A stretch of 64,000 nucleotides of DNA from Pigmentibacter ruber (GTDB lineage: Bacteria; Bdellovibrionota_B; Oligoflexia; Silvanigrellales; Silvanigrellaceae), in the NCBI RefSeq assembly GCF_009792895.1, contig NZ_WSSC01000003.1:372001-436000 (forward strand), written 5' to 3'. The notes beneath the pieces are model-generated. The model made no database searches. It saw only the letters and a list, made by a program, of their open reading frames with translations, and was not told the DNA's origin. The position numbers were made by a program, and so were the translations under genes. Positions 45,922-55,572 of the stretch are shown here, one piece after another. How positions within the stretch are numbered: the stretch's first letter is position 1; every line of letters starts with the position of its first letter.

Positions 45922-46881
45922 CTATACCGCTTTATTTTGCTGAATTTTATTTACTTTAATTAAATTTTCAGACTCTAGAGAGCGGTTCTTTGCAATTTCA
46001 ATTTGGCAATCACTTGCCTGAACAGGTAATTTTATATTTTGCACCAGTTTTAATTTATTTAAAAGAGAAATCATAATCCAAGTTTGGTCAAACTGCCACC
46101 ATCTCCATCCATGTCTAGCAGCTCTTGGTTGTGCGTGGTGATTATTATGCCAACCTTCTCCAAAGGCTAGAATTCCAACCCACCAGTTATTTCTTGAGGC
46201 ATCGTTCGTGTTATTTGGTCTAGAACCCCACTTGTGGGTTGCAGAATTTACAAACCAAGTAACATGATAGCCAGCAACAAGACGGACAAAGATTCCCCAG
46301 ACTATGAAAGACACAGCATTAAACCAGTCAAACATAGCAGAAGAATAAGTACTAAGAAATCCACCTAAAATAAATAGCAAGATTCCTACTGCAAACTGAA
46401 TTGGAATCATATAATTTTCAAGAAATTGATAATATTTATTTTTGGCAACGTCAGGACAGTAGTGTGAAACTTCAACTATGTCATTTAAATCTGCTCTACG
46501 GTTAAAAATAAATCCAATATGCGAATGCCAGAAACCTTTATTCATATCATGCGGATCTTCAGCTTTATCAGAATAAGCGTGATGTACGCGGTGTTGTCCC
46601 ACCCAAGAAATTGGACCACCTTGGCAGGAAAGAGTTCCACAAAACGCAGCAAAGTATTCAAGTGGTTTGTAAGCTTGAAATCCTTTATGGGCTATTAGTC
46701 TGTGGAATCCGAAAGTGATACCCACCATTCCTGTTAAATAATGGAAAACAAGGAAAACAGCAAAAGCTTGCCATGTAAAAAAATACCAGCATAAGCTTAG
46801 AGCTATAAAATGTACTGCTGAAATCCAAATAAAATTTCGCCAGTTGAATTTAACAATTTTTGCAGATTCTCTTAATTTCAT
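45922..46881 (-). CDS. Membrane fatty-acid desaturase (acyl-CoA delta-9 type)
   Basis: Di-iron membrane enzyme that introduces a cis double bond into saturated acyl chains, adjusting membrane fluidity. It has 319 residues with four or more hydrophobic helices. All three histidine boxes of the stearoyl-CoA desaturase family are present: HRLIAH near residue 60, HRVHHAYSDKAEDPH near 97, and HNNHHAQPRAARHG near 245. An additional HVTWFVNSATHKWGSRPNNT matches the conserved N-S-x-x-H-x-W-G segment. The family usually acts on acyl-CoA or phospholipid acyl chains. There is no fused cytochrome b5 domain, as usual in bacteria. It is a single gene. Confidence 0.94.
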   Translation of the reverse strand: MKLRESAKIVKFNWRNFIWISAVHFIALSLCWYFFTWQAFAVFLVFHYLTGMVGITFGFHRLIAHKGFQAYKPLEYFAAFCGTLSCQGGPISWVGQHRVHHAYSDKAEDPHDMNKGFWHSHIGFIFNRRADLNDIVEVSHYCPDVAKNKYYQFLENYMIPIQFAVGILLFILGGFLSTYSSAMFDWFNAVSFIVWGIFVRLVAGYHVTWFVNSATHKWGSRPNNTNDASRNNWWVGILAFGEGWHNNHHAQPRAARHGWRWWQFDQTWIMISLLNKLKLVQNIKLPVQASDCQIEIAKNRSLESENLIKVNKIQQNKAV

Positions 46882-47073
46882 AATAACCCCAAGGTCTTAA
46901 GTAAAATTCAAATCTCTTATACTTAGGATCTTATCGTACTGTGAATACGACTAACGTAAAAGAAATGTAAAGAATGTAAGTAATTGAAAATAATGATTTA
47001 TAATAAGTAATTTAATACGATTTTGCTTATAAGTTTCTGTTTTTAGTTGAAGTATATGAAATTATTTATATAA

Positions 47074-47097
47074 AAGTATCAATAAAAATTGATACTT
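47074..47097 (-). terminator. Intrinsic terminator for the secreted-protein gene
   Basis: A perfect 10-base-pair stem (AAGTATCAAT with ATTGATACTT) and a 4-base loop, 10 bases past the stop codon of the minus-strand gene. It is followed on that strand by TTTTATATAAAT. The stem is A/T-rich, so efficiency is uncertain. Confidence 0.65.
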
Positions 47098-47106
47098 ACA
47101 AGACAA

Positions 47107-48204
47107 CTACTTTACGAACTTTTCAATTGAAACAATGTCGTAGATTGCTTCATGAGGTTTTCGCAAATAGATATTTCCTTTAATATTTGCGGGTATGATT
47201 CTTCTGTCATCATCATGAATGACAAATAATTTATCTTTTGCTACAAAAGTTATTCCTTCTGCTTTGTGTAAAAATTTTAATGGCTGATTTTCTTTTGAAA
47301 GCAAAATTACAGGATCAATATTTTTTTCTATATATTCAAGAGGAAGATTCCATAAATATGCTCCAACTTTTTCTTGTTCTTCAAAACTTGTAAGAATTAA
47401 AATAGAATTGTGAAAAGTATCCCAAGCTAATGAGGAAATTCCAATATCTTCATTCACATATCTTTTAGTATTTTTAAAAGAATATATTAATTTAAAATCA
47501 TCTTTAATAAATAATCTTGAATTTTTTTCTTCTTCAATTGAAACTGATATTAAATTAACAACATAATCAAATTTTTTGTAAGATTCTCCTTCTTCTCTAA
47601 TTCCAAAAATTAATTTATTATTTGGTATAACCACAAGACCTTCAATTTTAAAATACGGTTTTTTAATTACTTTTTCCAAATAATTTCTAATTTTCCTTGA
47701 ATACTTATTTCCGCTTTTAACTTGTAAAAAATCTACTATATTAGAATTATTTGCATTCCAATAGAGGATAGAATTGTGTTCGAGACTTTCATCATTGCGA
47801 TCAAAACTTGTAGTGGCTAAAATGTACTTATTATCTATAGTTTGTGCGAAGTCTTCAAACTTTTTGACTAGAAAAATATTTGGATGAGTAATGAAATTAA
47901 TACTATTTTTATCAGTGAAATTTCCATTTTTGTATTCTAACGAAAATATGGATGATATTTGTTTTCCATTAATACTTTTATCATTAGCAAAGAATAGTGA
48001 ATTATTATTATAAGCTATAGCTGATGGCTCACATGAAGCTGCTACAATTTCAATTTTACTTTTTTCATAAATTTTAGTTTTTGTATTTGAAGGAAAACAA
48101 CTAATTACTCCTGTATCAATAATAGAATATCTTAGATTTATGTCTATAGCAAAAAGATTTAAATTATGAAAAACAAAAAAAATTGAGAAAATTATTAATT
48201 TCAC
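47107..48204 (-). CDS. Secreted protein, probable beta-propeller (DUF3616/esterase-like phytase type)
   Basis: A 365-residue protein with an N-terminal signal peptide (hydrophobic to about residue 18, cleavage near LFAID). The rest is beta-rich and lacks TM helices. Phrases such as IKKPYFKIEGLVVIPNNKLI, GISSLAWDTFHNSILILTSF and FLHKAEGITFVAKDKLFVIH followed by DDDRR resemble the repeated E-G-L/I ... D-D blades of DUF3616 and the phytase-like esterase family. I recognise the pattern but not a specific relative, so activity is not assigned. It is a single gene with a terminator hairpin just downstream. Confidence 0.5.
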   Translation of the reverse strand: MKLIIFSIFFVFHNLNLFAIDINLRYSIIDTGVISCFPSNTKTKIYEKSKIEIVAASCEPSAIAYNNNSLFFANDKSINGKQISSIFSLEYKNGNFTDKNSINFITHPNIFLVKKFEDFAQTIDNKYILATTSFDRNDESLEHNSILYWNANNSNIVDFLQVKSGNKYSRKIRNYLEKVIKKPYFKIEGLVVIPNNKLIFGIREEGESYKKFDYVVNLISVSIEEEKNSRLFIKDDFKLIYSFKNTKRYVNEDIGISSLAWDTFHNSILILTSFEEQEKVGAYLWNLPLEYIEKNIDPVILLSKENQPLKFLHKAEGITFVAKDKLFVIHDDDRRIIPANIKGNIYLRKPHEAIYDIVSIEKFVK

Positions 48205-48279
48205 TTTAATTCCTACAAGTTTTAATTTTTAGTACGAACGGATTCACTTTAAATTTTTTGCAAAAATTGTCAAGTTTTT

Positions 48280-49128
48280 TTATAATTTTAAAGCTTTATT
48301 ATAAATATCTTTACTATTAATGTTATATTTTAATGATATTTCTTTACATCCTTGTTTCAAAGATAAATTTTTACTTTTAGAGTGAAAAATAGCTTCTGAA
48401 GCAATTGCGTCTAAATCAAGCGCTTCTTTATTCAATTTATTAATATTAATACACACAACAAATTCACCTTGAATTTCATTTAAATTAGAGTAATATTCAA
48501 TTATCTCTTTACAATTTCCTATTTTATGTTCTTCAAATTTTTTTGAAATTTCTTTAGAAACACAAAGATAAATGTCGTCATTTTTAAAATAATTTAATAG
48601 ATTATTTAGAGTATTTAAAATTCTTTTTGGACTTTCAAATATAACTGCAATACATGGGGCTGAATGTTTCCATAATTCAAACTCTTGAGATTGATTTTTA
48701 ATTGAGCGATCTAAAAAACCAGAAAAAATTGTTCTTGGTTGGATAAAGCCACATGCTGCGAGAGCAGCTGTTAAACTGCTAGGACCAGGAATAGATTGAA
48801 TTGTTATATTATTTTTATGCGCTTCTGCAATTAATAATGAACCAGGATCTGAAATGCATGGCGTGCCAGCATCTGTAACTATTGCAGCCATTTTATTTTC
48901 AGAATTTAAAAGTTTACTTATCAAAAAATTAATCTTATTTTTTTCATTATGAGCATGTAAACTTTCTAATGGAGTTTTTATTTGAAAATAATGTAACAAT
49001 TTTCCAGTATGCCTAGTATCTTCACATGCTATAAAATCAACTTGTGATAGCACCTCTTTTGCTCTTGGAGAAAAATCATTTAAAGTACCAATTGGGGTTG
49101 CAACAATATAAAGTGTTCCTGAATTCAT
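48280..49128 (-). CDS. rsmI: 16S rRNA (cytidine1402-2'-O)-methyltransferase
   Basis: Methylates the 2'-O of C1402 in 16S rRNA, using SAM. It has 282 residues, the normal length. It opens with GTLYIVATPIGTLNDFSPRA, the family N-terminus. FIACEDTRHTGKLLHYF, IVTDAGTPCISDPGSLLIAE and IPGPSSLTAALAACGF are the tetrapyrrole-methylase-fold SAM-binding signatures of RsmI. FIFES-like VIFESPKRILNTL is also typical. The C-terminal 50 residues form the small helical extension. It overlaps the upstream metallo-beta-lactamase gene by 4 bases, so the two are coupled. Confidence 0.94.
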   Translation of the reverse strand: MNSGTLYIVATPIGTLNDFSPRAKEVLSQVDFIACEDTRHTGKLLHYFQIKTPLESLHAHNEKNKINFLISKLLNSENKMAAIVTDAGTPCISDPGSLLIAEAHKNNITIQSIPGPSSLTAALAACGFIQPRTIFSGFLDRSIKNQSQEFELWKHSAPCIAVIFESPKRILNTLNNLLNYFKNDDIYLCVSKEISKKFEEHKIGNCKEIIEYYSNLNEIQGEFVVCININKLNKEALDLDAIASEAIFHSKSKNLSLKQGCKEISLKYNINSKDIYNKALKL

Positions 49129-49979
49129 TCTTGTCCTTTTGGATATTCATATGGTTCGGCATAAAACTTACCTTTATTATCTTTCAAAACTTTCCCAATA
49201 GAATGCTGAATATCATGAGTAAAAAATATTTTAGCATTTAGCGGTAAAACTTCTTCTAATAAAGTTCTTTTTTCATCAATAACTAATTCTGGATATCGAT
49301 CATATCCCATAGAAATTGGAATATGCATCCAGGCAAAACCTGGAATTAAATCACTGGCAAAAATTAAAGGACCATCATTTAAATTAATTTGGGCAAGCAT
49401 TAATCCTGGAGTATGACCATTAGAAAATCGAAATGTGATGAAAGGATCAAGCTCTGTTTTTTTGTTTTGCTCAACGAATTTAAGTCTACCAGAATTTAGT
49501 AGTAAATTATTCAAATGGGGAATATAAGAAGCACGGTCTCTTGAATGTGGATTTTGTGCACGTTCCCACTGCTCTTTTCCTACAAAAAATATTGCATTAG
49601 GGAAAAGAAGTCTTAGTTCACCATCATCAAATGCACTTAATATTCCTCCAGCATGATCAAAATGTAAATGTGATAGAATGACATAATGAATATCTTCATG
49701 CGATAAATTTTCTTTTTTAAGGCTTTCTAATAAAACATGATGTTTTTCAACTACACCATATCTTTCTTTCAGTTTAGGATCAAAAAAAGCTCCAACTCCT
49801 GCTTCTAGTAAAATATTTTTATTATTCCAGTTTTTTATTAATAAAGAATTACAAGCTAAAGGAATTCTATTTAACTCGTCAGGTTTTATCCAATGTTCCC
49901 ACATTGGTTTTGGCGCATTTCCAAACATGGCTCCACCATCAAGCATTTGTGAGTTCCCAATTAAAGTAGAAATTTGCAT
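49125..49979 (-). CDS. MBL-fold metallo-hydrolase
   Basis: A 284-residue member of the metallo-beta-lactamase fold. The metal-binding motif is VILSHLHFDHAGGILSA (H-x-H-x-D-H). It is followed by His in FSNGHTPGLMLAQI, Asp in PLIFASDLIPGF and a late His in IFFTHDIQHSIG. The N-terminal MLDGGAMFGNAPKPMWEHWI and the LEAGVGAFFDPKLKERYGVV segment resemble quorum-quenching lactonase and YtnP-like hydrolases. Activity on lactones or other esters cannot be told from sequence alone. It is the first gene of the pair with rsmI and lies 18 bases after the next upstream gene, so the three may form one unit. Confidence 0.87.
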   Translation of the reverse strand: MQISTLIGNSQMLDGGAMFGNAPKPMWEHWIKPDELNRIPLACNSLLIKNWNNKNILLEAGVGAFFDPKLKERYGVVEKHHVLLESLKKENLSHEDIHYVILSHLHFDHAGGILSAFDDGELRLLFPNAIFFVGKEQWERAQNPHSRDRASYIPHLNNLLLNSGRLKFVEQNKKTELDPFITFRFSNGHTPGLMLAQINLNDGPLIFASDLIPGFAWMHIPISMGYDRYPELVIDEKRTLLEEVLPLNAKIFFTHDIQHSIGKVLKDNKGKFYAEPYEYPKGQE

Positions 49980-49997
49980 TGCCTCTCCAATTTTTAA

Positions 49998-51614
49998 TTA
50001 AAGTTTGGTTGAATCTTCAGAGCTATTTATATAAGGGTCAATACTCTCTAAATATGGAGCTATTGATTTAACAGGAATTTCTGATTGAATTATAACCCAT
50101 TTTCCATTTCTGCTGAGATATGGTCCAGGTAATGGTACAAGTCCTCTTGGTAATAAAAAGTTTCCAAATGAAATTGTTTTGGTAATAAATATTTTTATTG
50201 TATTAAGAACTTCAGGATTTAATTCTTTACCTTGTTTAGTAAATAAATCTCCAATTGGTGAATAAAGTCTTATTTTAGGAATCAGTTTATCGCCATCAGT
50301 ATCTAATGTTAAGGAAGCGCTTTCTGAGTAAGACGTAATATTATTAATTGATTTTTCAATCATTCTAAAATTAATTTCTCCGTTAGGTGAAGAAAAATAG
50401 TCAGATAAAACACTCGATTTTTTTCTTACTCGCGCTATAATATCAAGTAATTTATTTTGTGATTGTATCATATCAGCAAGAATAGAAATACTTGAATATT
50501 TTTTTGAACTGTCAGTTGGTAAAAGAAAATCAGCTCCTGAGGAAGAAACTGAAGTTAATATATTTTTGCTATCAGATTTTTTGCTAGGATTCAAACTATC
50601 AATGATAAATTGCTTTTGATTTGAATATACTATTGAATGTCCAACAATTGTCCAATAAATGTCTAGCTTAATTTTAAAATCATCGCTGAGTAAAGCTAAA
50701 AAGCCTTCTAAATTTTTTCTAAATGTATTTCTTTGAAAATTAAAACGTCCACAAAAATCCCAAGGGTTATTTTTTTGTGAACAAATTGAATTTAAAAATT
50801 CCAATGGATCACTTATTGAAAAAATAAGTTGTGAGTGGCTTATTTTTGTTGATTCATCGTAGTCTAATGACTCAGAAGATAATTCAATAGCATGGTTACT
50901 TAAAAAATTTTGGATTGAAATTGGAATATTATTTATGATAATATTTTTTAGAGTATCAGAAGAGAGGTTAACTATTTTTTTAATTAGTGGATCTAATGAA
51001 ATTATAAATGAATCTTTTAAAGATAATTGGAGTTGAGTTACACCTCCAATTTGTAAAGTATTTCCATTCCATAATTCCTCAATTAAATGTGTCAGGGGTT
51101 TTGAAAAAGGATTGTCTTCAATTTCAGAAACAAGTTCATCATTATTTGCTATTATATTTTTTTGATCTTCAGCATTAAATGAGTCTTTTATTTCATTGCC
51201 AATGGGCTCTGGATCGAAAAATTCATTGTCATCAATTGCTTCAGAGGATGTTAGAAAGTCATTTAAAATATTATCTAGAGCAATAATAGCTTTATCACTA
51301 TTTGTTGGAAAAAGATTAAATACAAAAAATCCCTTCGCACCTATTTCTCCTATTGGAGGAGTATTTTGCTGAGTTCTTGGATTATTTTCTAATCCAATAT
51401 TTTTTGAAAATAAATAAAGTTGTTTATCTGTTTCTGTGGTATAATTAAAAGCAAATGCAAATGTAGGTTGTCCCACTTTTTGTGCAATATCTGATAAAGC
51501 TGGAGTTTCTGCTTTCATATTTATAAAAAAGTAACTACAAATAGCAAAAATAGATATTAATAGTAGGATCATAAGATATAATAAGTATTTTAAATAATTA
51601 AATTTCTGTTTCAT
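49998..51614 (-). CDS. Hypothetical membrane-anchored periplasmic protein
   Basis: A 538-residue protein with one N-terminal TM helix at about residues 8-30 (KYLLYLMILLLISIFAICSY) and a large soluble part, presumably periplasmic. It has no clear catalytic motif that I can see. Residues about 150-190 are acidic (NEFFDPEPIGNEIKDSFNAE). The C-terminal region includes LPRGLVPLPGPYLSRNGKWV. Repeated short strand-helix units and phrases such as GKFYLP-type are absent, so I do not assign a family. It lies between a UvrD-type helicase (25 bases upstream) and an MBL hydrolase, all on the minus strand. Confidence 0.65.
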   Translation of the reverse strand: MKQKFNYLKYLLYLMILLLISIFAICSYFFINMKAETPALSDIAQKVGQPTFAFAFNYTTETDKQLYLFSKNIGLENNPRTQQNTPPIGEIGAKGFFVFNLFPTNSDKAIIALDNILNDFLTSSEAIDDNEFFDPEPIGNEIKDSFNAEDQKNIIANNDELVSEIEDNPFSKPLTHLIEELWNGNTLQIGGVTQLQLSLKDSFIISLDPLIKKIVNLSSDTLKNIIINNIPISIQNFLSNHAIELSSESLDYDESTKISHSQLIFSISDPLEFLNSICSQKNNPWDFCGRFNFQRNTFRKNLEGFLALLSDDFKIKLDIYWTIVGHSIVYSNQKQFIIDSLNPSKKSDSKNILTSVSSSGADFLLPTDSSKKYSSISILADMIQSQNKLLDIIARVRKKSSVLSDYFSSPNGEINFRMIEKSINNITSYSESASLTLDTDGDKLIPKIRLYSPIGDLFTKQGKELNPEVLNTIKIFITKTISFGNFLLPRGLVPLPGPYLSRNGKWVIIQSEIPVKSIAPYLESIDPYINSSEDSTKL

Positions 51615-51639
51615 AAAGTATTAATTTTCATTATAAAGA

Positions 51640-53652
51640 TTATCGAAAAAGTTCAAATAACTTTCTAGCAGCATCCATTCTCTTTGATTCTTCAGAGTTT
51701 GGATCCGTTTTTTCTTTAATAACAAGTTGCTTTGGAATAGCTGAAAGAAAACGTGATGGTTTGGGCTCAACATCCTTCCCAGCAGCTTTCCCTTTTTTGC
51801 GAAACCCACAATAAGAGATAAAAAGTCTAAACTTAGCTCTTGTAATAGCAACATAAAAAAGACGCCTTTCTTCTTGAATTCCCGATTCAAGATTCATACT
51901 TTTTTCATGAGGCAAGATACCATCTTCAACACCAATTAGAAATACATTAGGAAATTCTAAGCCTTTGGATGAATGGATGGTCATTATTTGTACCTTATTT
52001 TTATTTTCTTTAGCAACATCATATCTTGCTTTATCTAGATGCAAAGCATCAACAACTGCTGAAATACTTTCATCTTCTAAATCTAGTTTTTCTATAACTT
52101 GAAAAACCCTTTCTACAACATTTATTCTAAATTGAGCTGTTTGCATATTATTTGATGTTAACAATATTTCGTTTTTTAAACCCATATGTTCAAAGCAATC
52201 TTTTAATTTTTGGGAAATTTCAATTTTATTTTTTGCTGAATTTAAATGAAAGCCATAAATTTTCCATTTGCTAAGAAAATCTTTTATTCCTTTATTTTCA
52301 AAAGAAAACTTTTGTAAAATTTCTATTAAACTGCAATTACTATTCAGTTTTTTTTCTTGGAGAAAAGAAGCTTTAATTTTCTCTAAAGTTCCTATTCCAA
52401 CACCTCTAGAAGGAAGATTCATTATTCTAAATAAACTATTCAAATCATTTATATTATAGGCTAATTTTAAATATGAAAGAACATCTTTTACTTCTTTTCT
52501 ATCAAAAAATTGAGCTCCTCCATGAACGACATATGGAATATCTTTTTCGATAAAAACTTGTTCAATTGATAAAGTTTGGCTATTTGAGCGAACAAGTACA
52601 GCTATATTTTCAAAAGTAAAATTTAATATATTTTTTTTAAGATCTAAAATTGAATCAGAAACAAATAAGGCTTCATCTCTTTCATTTTCACATGCATGTA
52701 TAATGATTGGATGTAAATTAGGTTGTTCACTCCAAAGTTCTTTTCCAAGACGTTCAGTATTTTCACGAATAACGCTATTTGCTGCATTTAAAATATTAGG
52801 AGAGCATCGATAATTTTGTTCTAAAGTAATCTTTCTAGCTGCTGGATATTTTTTTAGAAAATCTGCTATTATTGAGGGCCTTGCCCCTCTCCAAGAATAA
52901 ATACTTTGATCATCATCACCCACAACACAAATATTTTGATTTTTTTCTGACAACATACAAATAAGTTGAAATTGCGAATAGCTCGTATCTTGATACTCAT
53001 CAACCATTAAATAGGTAAATTTTTCTTGAATTTCATTTAGTAAATCGGCATTATTTCTTAAACCAAGAACTGTTAGATAAACTATGTCATCAAAATCTAT
53101 TAAATTATAAAGTCTTAATCTCCTGTTATATGAATTAAATAATTTGCAAAAAATCTTACTATCAAATACATTGTTTTGTCTTTTAAATTCTTCGTCACTA
53201 AAAAGTTTATCTTTATATTCAGAAATTTTTTGCGCAGCATTTTCATAAGAAATTATTTCTTCTAAATTAAATTCTTTTATAGAATCTTTAATTAAATTTG
53301 CACTTTCATTTTCATCACAAATTGAGAAATTTTTTTGCAAATTAAATTCAGAATGAAATTGTCTCAAAATTTTTAAGGCAAATGAATGGAAAGTTGATAA
53401 TTCAACTTTTTTTGCACATTTTTCTCCTACTAAAAGTCCAAGTCTATCACGCATTTCTTTGGCGGCTTTATTGGTAAAACTTACCGCAACAATTTTTTCA
53501 GGCTTAATACCTGAATGAATCATCCAAGCTATCCTTGAGGTTATAACTTTTGTTTTTCCGGTTCCTGCCCCAGCAAGAACTAAGCAAGCACCCTGAATGT
53601 TTGTGACTGCATCTTTTTGTTCTTTATTTAATGAATTTATTATATTTTGCAT
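51640..53652 (-). CDS. UvrD/Rep/PcrA-family superfamily 1 DNA helicase
   Basis: A 3'-5' ATP-dependent helicase of repair and replication restart, 670 residues long. Motif I GAGTGKTKVITSRIA is near residue 30, and motif Ia is VSFTNKAAKEMRDRL. Motif II appears as YLMVDEYQDTSYSQF, motif III as VVGDDDQSIYSWRGARP, motif IV as LEQNYRCSPNILNAAN, motif V as VQIMTIHSSKGLEFPNVFLI and motif VI as RRLFYVAITRAK. The length is nearer Rep (673) than UvrD (720). The C-terminal tail is short. It starts 2 bases after the prepilin peptidase gene's stop, so the two are co-transcribed. Confidence 0.94.
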   Translation of the reverse strand: MQNIINSLNKEQKDAVTNIQGACLVLAGAGTGKTKVITSRIAWMIHSGIKPEKIVAVSFTNKAAKEMRDRLGLLVGEKCAKKVELSTFHSFALKILRQFHSEFNLQKNFSICDENESANLIKDSIKEFNLEEIISYENAAQKISEYKDKLFSDEEFKRQNNVFDSKIFCKLFNSYNRRLRLYNLIDFDDIVYLTVLGLRNNADLLNEIQEKFTYLMVDEYQDTSYSQFQLICMLSEKNQNICVVGDDDQSIYSWRGARPSIIADFLKKYPAARKITLEQNYRCSPNILNAANSVIRENTERLGKELWSEQPNLHPIIIHACENERDEALFVSDSILDLKKNILNFTFENIAVLVRSNSQTLSIEQVFIEKDIPYVVHGGAQFFDRKEVKDVLSYLKLAYNINDLNSLFRIMNLPSRGVGIGTLEKIKASFLQEKKLNSNCSLIEILQKFSFENKGIKDFLSKWKIYGFHLNSAKNKIEISQKLKDCFEHMGLKNEILLTSNNMQTAQFRINVVERVFQVIEKLDLEDESISAVVDALHLDKARYDVAKENKNKVQIMTIHSSKGLEFPNVFLIGVEDGILPHEKSMNLESGIQEERRLFYVAITRAKFRLFISYCGFRKKGKAAGKDVEPKPSRFLSAIPKQLVIKEKTDPNSEESKRMDAARKLFELFR

Positions 53653-53654
53653 AA

Positions 53655-54518
53655 TTAATTTTTGAATATAAAAGCAAGTATTTCATCACCATAAGTACTT
53701 ATTGCTAATGCTGCTGAGGCTAAAAATGGTCCAAATGGAATTGCAGTTGCTAATCCTTTTTTAGAAATAATTCCCCATAAAATACCAATTATTGCACCAA
53801 TAATACTTGCATAAAATAAAGTAAAAACTACACCTTTCCATCCTAAAACGGCACCTATAAAACCAAGATATTTAACATCCCCCATTCCTATTCCTTGTTT
53901 ACCTCTAAGAAGCTCGTAAATTTTAGCAATAAAAAAAAGTCCACCTGAACCAGTTATTATTCCAATTAAACTTCCTGACCAACCTAAGTTGTGATTAAAA
54001 CAGCTTATTAAGAATCCTATAATAATTCCAGGATATATTATTTTGTTAGGTAAAATTCTATACTTTAAATCGATAATAGATAAAGGAATTCCTGTATATA
54101 ATATCCATAAAGAAACAAAAAAAGGAACAAAATTATTAAAATGAAATTTTCCATACTGGAATGTTTCGACAGTAAGAAATGCTGGGAATGCTTCTAAAAC
54201 ATTTATAGGAGTTAAAAATCTAAAAAATATAAAAAGTGTTAATATTCCTGTTAAAAGTTCAACAATAGGATAAGTTATTGGAATTTTATAATTACATTTA
54301 TTACATTTTGCATGGGTTAAGATGTAACCTATAACAGGAATTAATGCATAATTAGGTACAGTTTTTTTACAATTTGGACAAAAACTTCTTGGTCTAACAA
54401 TAGAAATATTTAAAGGTATTCGATAAGCAACGACATTTAAAAAACTGCCAATTGATATTCCAAACAAGAATACAAAAATCCCGAAAATTATATTTAGTGT
54501 ACTTAAATCTATAGGCAT
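53655..54518 (-). CDS. pilD: Prepilin peptidase / N-methyltransferase (type IV pilus or type II secretion)
   Basis: Inner-membrane aspartic peptidase that cleaves and N-methylates type IV prepilins or pseudopilins. The start is the ATG of MPIDLSTLNIIFGIF, with AAGGA 7 bases upstream. The longer frame has no site. This gives 287 residues. The methyltransferase half has GSFLNVVAYRIP and a zinc knuckle of two C-x2-C pairs (SFCPNCKK and KCNKCNYK). The peptidase half carries the two catalytic Asp residues: in LSIIDLKYRILPNK and in GIGMGDVKYLGFIGA. About eight TM helices are present. No pilus structural genes are in the window. Confidence 0.93.
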   Translation of the reverse strand: MPIDLSTLNIIFGIFVFLFGISIGSFLNVVAYRIPLNISIVRPRSFCPNCKKTVPNYALIPVIGYILTHAKCNKCNYKIPITYPIVELLTGILTLFIFFRFLTPINVLEAFPAFLTVETFQYGKFHFNNFVPFFVSLWILYTGIPLSIIDLKYRILPNKIIYPGIIIGFLISCFNHNLGWSGSLIGIITGSGGLFFIAKIYELLRGKQGIGMGDVKYLGFIGAVLGWKGVVFTLFYASIIGAIIGILWGIISKKGLATAIPFGPFLASAALAISTYGDEILAFIFKN

Positions 54519-54630
54519 GTATTTTTCCTTGACAAAATTATAAATATCTATCAACTATTCTTATTCGATAGTTTAGAAACTCAATCTTATTTGCAGTAAA
54601 CTATCTTAATGAATTGAACACGAGAAGAAT

Positions 54631-55074
54631 ATGAAATCAATCTCAAAAAATCGAAAAGCATGGCATGACTATTACATTGAAGAAAAGTATGAAGCTGGCC
54701 TGAGTCTAAAAGGAAGTGAAGTAAAAGTCTTACGAGGTGGACACGGAAGTGTTGTTGAAGGTTATGCTATGATTCGAGAAGGACAAGCTTGGCTGGTGAA
54801 TACTTATATTCCGACCCTCAAAAATGCCAGTTATCTTAATCACGCTGAGCGGCGAGATAGACGTCTTCTTTTAAAGCGAAAAGAAATAGAAAAACTTGAT
54901 ACTGCAACTCGCCAAAAAGGATATACTCTAATTCCTCTGGAATTATATTTTGATGATAATAATAGAGTTAAATTAGAACTAGGCCTTGCTAAAGGTAAGG
55001 CAAATCATGATAAACGTGACACTGAAAAAGATAAAGATGCAAAACGAGAAGCTCAAAGAGCTTTAAGGCGTTAA
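54631..55074 (+). CDS. smpB: SsrA-binding protein SmpB
   Basis: Binds tmRNA and delivers it to stalled ribosomes for trans-translation. It has 147 residues. It starts KSISKNRKAWHDYYIEEKYE and continues GLSLKGSEVKVLRGGHGSVV and REGQAWLVNTYIPTLKNASY, all family signatures. The C-terminal GLAKGKANHDKRDTEKDKDA followed by KREAQRALRR is the basic tail that enters the ribosome mRNA channel. GAGAAG lies 5 bases before the ATG. Its TAA overlaps the stop of the convergent lipoprotein gene by 4 bases. No ssrA gene is found in the window. Confidence 0.96.
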   Translation: MKSISKNRKAWHDYYIEEKYEAGLSLKGSEVKVLRGGHGSVVEGYAMIREGQAWLVNTYIPTLKNASYLNHAERRDRRLLLKRKEIEKLDTATRQKGYTLIPLELYFDDNNRVKLELGLAKGKANHDKRDTEKDKDAKREAQRALRR

Positions 55075-55520
55075 TCTACTTCTAAATTTATAGAAAATTC
55101 TTTGTCATCTTCAAAACTGTTTGCAGTAATCAGTTTTCCTTTGTGTCTTGCTATAATTTTTATGGTTGTTTTTCCTTTGCCTATAAATGAAAACTTATAA
55201 ACTAAATTTCCGCTTGCTCCCATTGTAATGCTTGTAGGTTTACAACAATTGCTTTTTCCTTCAAATTTTACCATTGAGTTCATATATCTTGGCTCTAAAT
55301 AATTATATGAAGTGGTGCTAATATCTCGAATGACGACTGCAATTTTGTCATCTTGATCTACTTTTAATGAAACCGTGTCTTTATCAACAGCGTCAATAAT
55401 TTCATAGCCCTGATAATCTTCTTCATTGGGCAAAACATAAGTTTTAGATGTAGATGAACAACTAGAGAATAACAGTGCGGTTGAAAAACATAAACCAGTG
55501 AGAGTAAATAATCGTTTCAT
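55071..55520 (-). CDS. Lipoprotein with a chagasin-like (protease inhibitor I42) domain, tentative
   Basis: A 149-residue predicted lipoprotein. The signal peptide MKRLFTLTGLCFSTALLFSS ends in the lipobox LFSSC, with lipidation at Cys21. The mature domain from about residue 45 is all-beta. SLKVDQDDKIAVVIRDISTT, a variant of the inhibitor loop usually N-P-T-T-G-Y, is followed by SYNYLEPRY. Later TMGASGNLVYKFSFIGKGKT resembles the I42 G-A-x-G-x-x-x-F and G-x-x-x-I pattern. Two adjacent Cys in KSNCCKPTS are unusual. If correct it inhibits cysteine proteases. The loop divergence makes this uncertain. Confidence 0.5.
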   Translation of the reverse strand: MKRLFTLTGLCFSTALLFSSCSSTSKTYVLPNEEDYQGYEIIDAVDKDTVSLKVDQDDKIAVVIRDISTTSYNYLEPRYMNSMVKFEGKSNCCKPTSITMGASGNLVYKFSFIGKGKTTIKIIARHKGKLITANSFEDDKEFSINLEVD

Positions 55521-55572
55521 AGCTATGCCTTTATAATGAGCAAAATTTTGAAATCTATATGTTTGGATAAAT

